Part shown: piece by piece, positions 62,875-64,000 of the stretch
How the letters are laid out: the number at the start of each line of letters is the position of its first letter
Position numbering within the stretch: the stretch's first letter is position 1
NCBI GenBank assembly: GCA_032716605.1
Contig: CM064552.1
Coordinates: 3,713,108 to 3,777,107 of the forward strand
Reading direction: 5' to 3'
DNA: 64,000 nt
DNA from: Paralithodes platypus
Taxonomy: Eukaryota; Arthropoda; Malacostraca; Decapoda; Lithodidae
Notes under the pieces: generated by a model
Seen by the model: the letters and a program-made list of their open reading frames with translations, nothing else
Told to the model about the DNA's origin: nothing
The model's database searches: none
Program-made: the position numbers and the translations under genes

Positions 62875-63150
62875 GGGGTAGTGGTTATTTTTGTGGATCT
62901 ACTTATTTATATTTTCTTATATATTTTAGTTTCTTCGCTAGGCCTTCATCAAACTTTAAATATAATCTCTCCCTTTTGTGTAATTTAGGTGTCGATTTTT
63001 TTCATGGTGATCAATAGCGAGCCTGTAATTTAGTGGAACCGGCCTTCGGCCGAAACACTACCGAAAAATGTAAAAATATATCACGCAGGGGGGTCTTGGG
63101 GTTGTTATATTAAAGATTGATAAAGGTCTACGGAGCGAATTAAAACAAAA
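62875..63150 (+). mobile_element. Family D MITE, rearranged
   Basis: A 3'-type segment (CTTCGCTAGGCCTTCATCAA, reversed) precedes TTAGGTGTCGATTTTTTTC, ATCAATAGCGAGCCTG, GGCCTTCGGCCGAAAC, CCGAAAAATGTAAAAATA and TTGATAAAGGTCTACGG. Confidence 0.65.
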
Positions 63151-63361
63151 ATACAAATATATAATATATAACAAGTATAATAACCTCCCTTCCCTCTCTC
63201 AAGTGATTCAACACGAAGGGAACAACAATATAAAGTAACAACAAACACATAAAAGAACAACAATAACAACAACAACAAGAGAATGAGCGGGACACAGGAG
63301 GAACAACTGTACAACAATAAAAATAACAGTAACAGTGCCGGTGGACTGGAACTGTTCCGCT

Positions 63362-63630
63362 GTTAAACACACACATATACTGTACATACACAAGCTAACA
63401 CACACAACACACCTGATCGCTTCACTTGACACACACACATACCTGATCGCTTCACCTGTTACACACACACACAAACACACACACACATACACACAAACTA
63501 ACACATCCACACTCACACATAAGCAAACACACACATATATACACACAGGTACACATACACCTGATCGCTCACATGGCACACACACACAAACACATATCTG
63601 ATTGCTTCATCTATCACACACACACACACA
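63362..63630. repeat. CA-rich repeat with CCTGATCGCTTCAC units
   Basis: ACACACACCTGATCGCTTCA occurs four to five times (63408, 63440, 63558, 63596) within CA tracts that lead into the SINE head. Confidence 0.85.
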
Positions 63631-64000
63631 GCCCGTAGCCTAGTAGGTAGAGCTCTCGTCTCACACACGAGGGATCGGGGGTTCAATCCCCGGCCGGGCG
63701 GAGACAAATTGGGCTTGTCTCCTTTCATGTGTTAGCCTCAGTTCACCTAGCTGTAAATAGGTACCTGGAATAAGTGGACGACGTTGTGACGTCCCATCTG
63801 GGGTTGGCAAAAATGGTACAAGGCGAGATGGGTATCATATGGTTCACCTAAGCTGATGGCTACCTAAGCCTTCGGGCGAGACGGTACCGTCTATAGTGAG
63901 AATGGTACCATACAGATCCACCCTAAGCCTTTGTTTCCGATGTCGCCAATTGGCTAAATACAGACTACACACACATCCACAGCCATTCCAACAGTACATA
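63631..64000 (+). mobile_element. SINE family V (plus), tRNA-Val-like head, runs to window edge
   Basis: The 69-nt head (63631-63699) folds as a tRNA: acceptor GCCCG with CGGGC, anticodon arm CTCGT-CTCACAC-ACGAG (anticodon CAC) and T arm CGGGGGTTCAATCCCCG. The body GTTAGCCTCAGTTCACCTAG, TAAATAGGTACCTGG, GACGTTGTGACGTCCC, GACGGTACCGTC and CGATGTCGCCAATTGGC matches 52088-51690. Both copies start at the edge of a CA/GT microsatellite. The 3' end lies at or beyond 64000. Confidence 0.9.

Noticed and set aside
63631..63699. Functional tRNA-Val(CAC) gene
   Set aside because: The structure is good, but the same head with the same long body recurs at 52088-51690, so it is a SINE head.

Overview
The window is animal genomic DNA, probably from a decapod crustacean. 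The evidence is interrupted genes with large introns, a very high density of (GA)n, (CA)n and (CT)n microsatellites, CR1-, RTE- and RNase H-type LINE fragments, tRNA-headed SINEs and many short inverted-repeat elements. One repeat type (motif near 9010) resembles repeats I associate with decapods. The species cannot be named from the sequence, and nothing bacterial or viral was seen.

The only host gene I can support lies on the minus strand. Its exons are 24127-23985 (C-terminal end of a PP2C/PPM serine/threonine phosphatase catalytic domain), 10649-10422 and 10157-10022 (a proline-rich then acidic tail). All three have consensus splice sites and agree in phase. The tail resembles the PPM1E/PPM1F type, but that subfamily call is weak. 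The gene would be open at both ends: an intron of more than 39 kb reaches out of the right side, and the stop codon was not found. Two features may belong to its introns: a zero-length-exon splice site at 62747/62746 that looks like a recursive splicing point, and a candidate cryptic exon at 16654-16533.

Most of the rest is mobile DNA. At least six families of short, non-autonomous inverted-repeat elements are flanked by TTAA (called here A, B, C, D, E, G, plus a 438-bp piggyBac-like copy at 32232-32669). Two more families (I, K) look like TA-flanked mariner-type MITEs. Elements are often chained end to end sharing one TTAA (3137, 13544, 28202-29196, 38748-39294) or nested (7847-8240, 16020-16369, 35246-35705, 52927-53260). 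Two tandem arrays can be traced to these elements: a 29-bp array (2692-2894) from the interior of family D and a 32-bp array (17773-18313) from the left end of family C.

Retroelements: an RTE-like LINE at 30500-33031 with one frameshift and a piggyBac-like insertion; a minus-strand CR1-like LINE at 24797-26022; two copies of a second CR1-like family (36484-36830, 37596-38075); a minus-strand LINE endonuclease fragment (19797-20079); a LINE with RNase H (58161-59376); a small LINE zinc-knuckle fragment (42740-43044). SINEs include two near-full copies with a tRNA-Val-like head (51690-52088 minus, 63631-64000 plus), a second tRNA-headed family in at least six copies, and a composite family with a conserved 3' end.

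Stretches not listed as features hold no gene, RNA or repeat that I could recognise.
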